Source: Sulfuricurvum sp. (lineage in GTDB: Bacteria > Campylobacterota > Campylobacteria > Campylobacterales > Sulfurimonadaceae). From it: a stretch of 64,000 nt of DNA. Made by a program: the position numbers and the translations under genes. Below the pieces are notes generated by a model. It did not search any database. It had not been told where the DNA came from and saw only the letters and a list, made by a program, of their open reading frames with translations. The DNA is taken from contig JAGXFL010000004.1 in assembly GCA_024637295.1 (NCBI GenBank), positions 1 to 64,000 on the forward strand. The letters are read 5' to 3'. Shown here in pieces: positions 63,103 through 64,000 of the stretch. The number at the start of each line of letters is the position of its first letter. Within the stretch, counting starts at the first letter, position 1.

Positions 63103-64000
63103 TTATCGTATGAAATTAAGTAAAAAATGGTTTAGAGTGTAAAATAATACTCCAAAAATCCCCACACCGAGGATAAAGTAAAAACTGTATTTGGTTTTGA
63201 GAAGATTTAAAACGATTCCAAATCCTATCTCACGGGCTGTGAGAATGAGTTGTACGACACCTCCAATACTCCCAGCCAACGCCAATCCGGCAGCTCCCAT
63301 AGGTTTCATAAGCAATAATGAAAAGATGAGATTGACAATCAGCGATGCTCCCGCAATTTTGGCAGCTTTCATGTGTTTATGCTGTGCATATAAATAGAGA
63401 GAAAAAAGTTTTGCCAGTCCAAAAGGGACGAGTCCCACCATGTACATCATCAGTACATCAGCGGTGTTGTGGGTATCTTGCATTGTGAAATTCCCTCGCT
63501 CAAACAAAAGCCAGATGATGGGTTCAGCCAGAAGCATCCCCCCTAACACCGATAGCCCTAAAAGGACGCTAAGCAGCCAAAAGGATTTGTGGAGGTTTTT
63601 ATAAGCAAGTGCATGGTTCTCATTATTGATCGCTTTGGCGATTGAAGGAAAAAGCGCAGTGGTGATGGCCAATGCGATAATGGCAAACGGGAGTTGAAAT
63701 ATACGGTTGGCATAAAAAAGATAGGATACCGAACCCGCAGCCAAAAATGAGGCCAGACTGGTATCAATAAAAGAGGCGACTTGTGCGGTAGAATTTCCTA
63801 ATAACGAGGGGAAAAAGAGATTGGCAAATTTTGATTCTTCTTCTTTAACATCTTTGATTTTACGGTATTTCCATCCACCTACGAGAAGCTTTAAAAGTCC
63901 TTTCTCTCGTATGGAATAGATATGAGTAGCAACTTGCAGTACTCCTCCGATGAGAATGGAAAAACTAAGGGCATAAACTATGGTTTTAGGATCACTGTGT
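63103..64000 (-). CDS. murJ: lipid II flippase MurJ (partial, runs off the right edge)
   Basis: C-terminal part of the MVF/MOP-family flippase that turns peptidoglycan precursor lipid II to the periplasm. The frame stays open from the stop at 63103 to the window end (about 299 codons). It contains NSTAQVASFIDTSLASFLAAGSVS, the segment equivalent to TM7-8 of MurJ, then YANRIFQLPFAIIALAITTALFPSIAKA and several more hydrophobic helices up to the C-terminus. The start lies beyond the window, so internal TTG/ATG codons should not be taken as starts. It heads the visible part of the long operon. Confidence 0.92.
   Translation of the reverse strand, partial: HSDPKTIVYALSFSILIGGVLQVATHIYSIREKGLLKLLVGGWKYRKIKDVKEEESKFANLFFPSLLGNSTAQVASFIDTSLASFLAAGSVSYLFYANRIFQLPFAIIALAITTALFPSIAKAINNENHALAYKNLHKSFWLLSVLLGLSVLGGMLLAEPIIWLLFERGNFTMQDTHNTADVLMMYMVGLVPFGLAKLFSLYLYAQHKHMKAAKIAGASLIVNLIFSLLLMKPMGAAGLALAGSIGGVVQLILTAREIGFGIVLNLLKTKYSFYFILGVGIFGVLFYTLNHFLLNFIR

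Noticed and set aside
63103-63744. A separate 213-residue gene starting at a TTG within the last reading frame
   Set aside because: The frame remains open to the window end and the upstream translation (NSTAQVASFIDTSLASF) is MurJ sequence, so this is only the tail of a larger gene.
1-64000. CRISPR array, insertion sequence, tRNA or rRNA genes
   Set aside because: No regularly spaced repeats, transposase frames or recognisable cloverleaf or rRNA segments were seen on reading; short or divergent examples could be missed without computation.

Overview
The window looks like a chromosomal stretch from a free-living member of the Campylobacterota (formerly Epsilonproteobacteria), most likely near Sulfurimonas or Sulfuricurvum. 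The reasons are a MutS7-type mutS with a C-terminal HNH nuclease, a CetB/CetA-like split energy-taxis receptor, a FlgS-like kinase, a FabL-type enoyl reductase, many chemotaxis and cyclic-di-GMP proteins, a YeeE-type sulfur transporter and a moderate GC content. The species is inferred from gene content only; no rRNA or tRNA was recognised. About 46 protein genes fill almost all of the window. The longest gap without a strong gene (about 30592-30889) holds repeat-like hairpins, a promoter and a 29-codon ORF.

Layout. 1-3.8 kb: rpsA, a small membrane protein and serA, closed by a terminator. 3.9-5.8 kb: the PAS/chemoreceptor pair. 5.86-9.5 kb: kup followed by kdpD and kdpE, with a KdpE-box-like direct repeat upstream of kup and no kdpFABC. 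9.5-16.5 kb: mutS7-HNH, a multi-receiver response regulator and an NDP-forming acyl-CoA synthetase. 16.5-24.4 kb (minus): a soluble Cache-CheW protein, selO and two tandem DUF342/FapA paralogues with TTG starts. 24.4-29.8 kb (minus): a tripartite efflux operon whose RND pump is split into two coupled genes, with a palindrome over its promoter. 30.0-33.1 kb: efp, then an AT-rich accessory patch with a nuclease-like gene and a Bro-N gene. 33.1-45.2 kb (plus): DJ-1, a diguanylate cyclase, malic enzyme, a YeeE transporter, an RhlE-type helicase, a DUF188 protein, dnaE, an M18 aminopeptidase and a FlgS-like kinase. 45.2-53.6 kb (minus): two cyclic-di-GMP phosphodiesterases, a porin and ppsA. 53.6-64 kb (minus): a tightly packed housekeeping run murJ-cysS-msbA-pyrD-M16-dapA-fabL-pgsA-rseP-yggS, with murJ running off the right edge.

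How the genes work together. The strongest regulatory proposal is that KdpDE, which usually controls the KdpFABC pump, has been rewired here to drive Kup. The second is a mismatch-repair protein that carries its own nuclease domain. Signal transduction is prominent: CetBA-like receptor, Cache-CheW protein, FlgS-like kinase, one diguanylate cyclase with an intact active site and two phosphodiesterases with degenerate GGDEF domains. The rest is core metabolism and envelope assembly.
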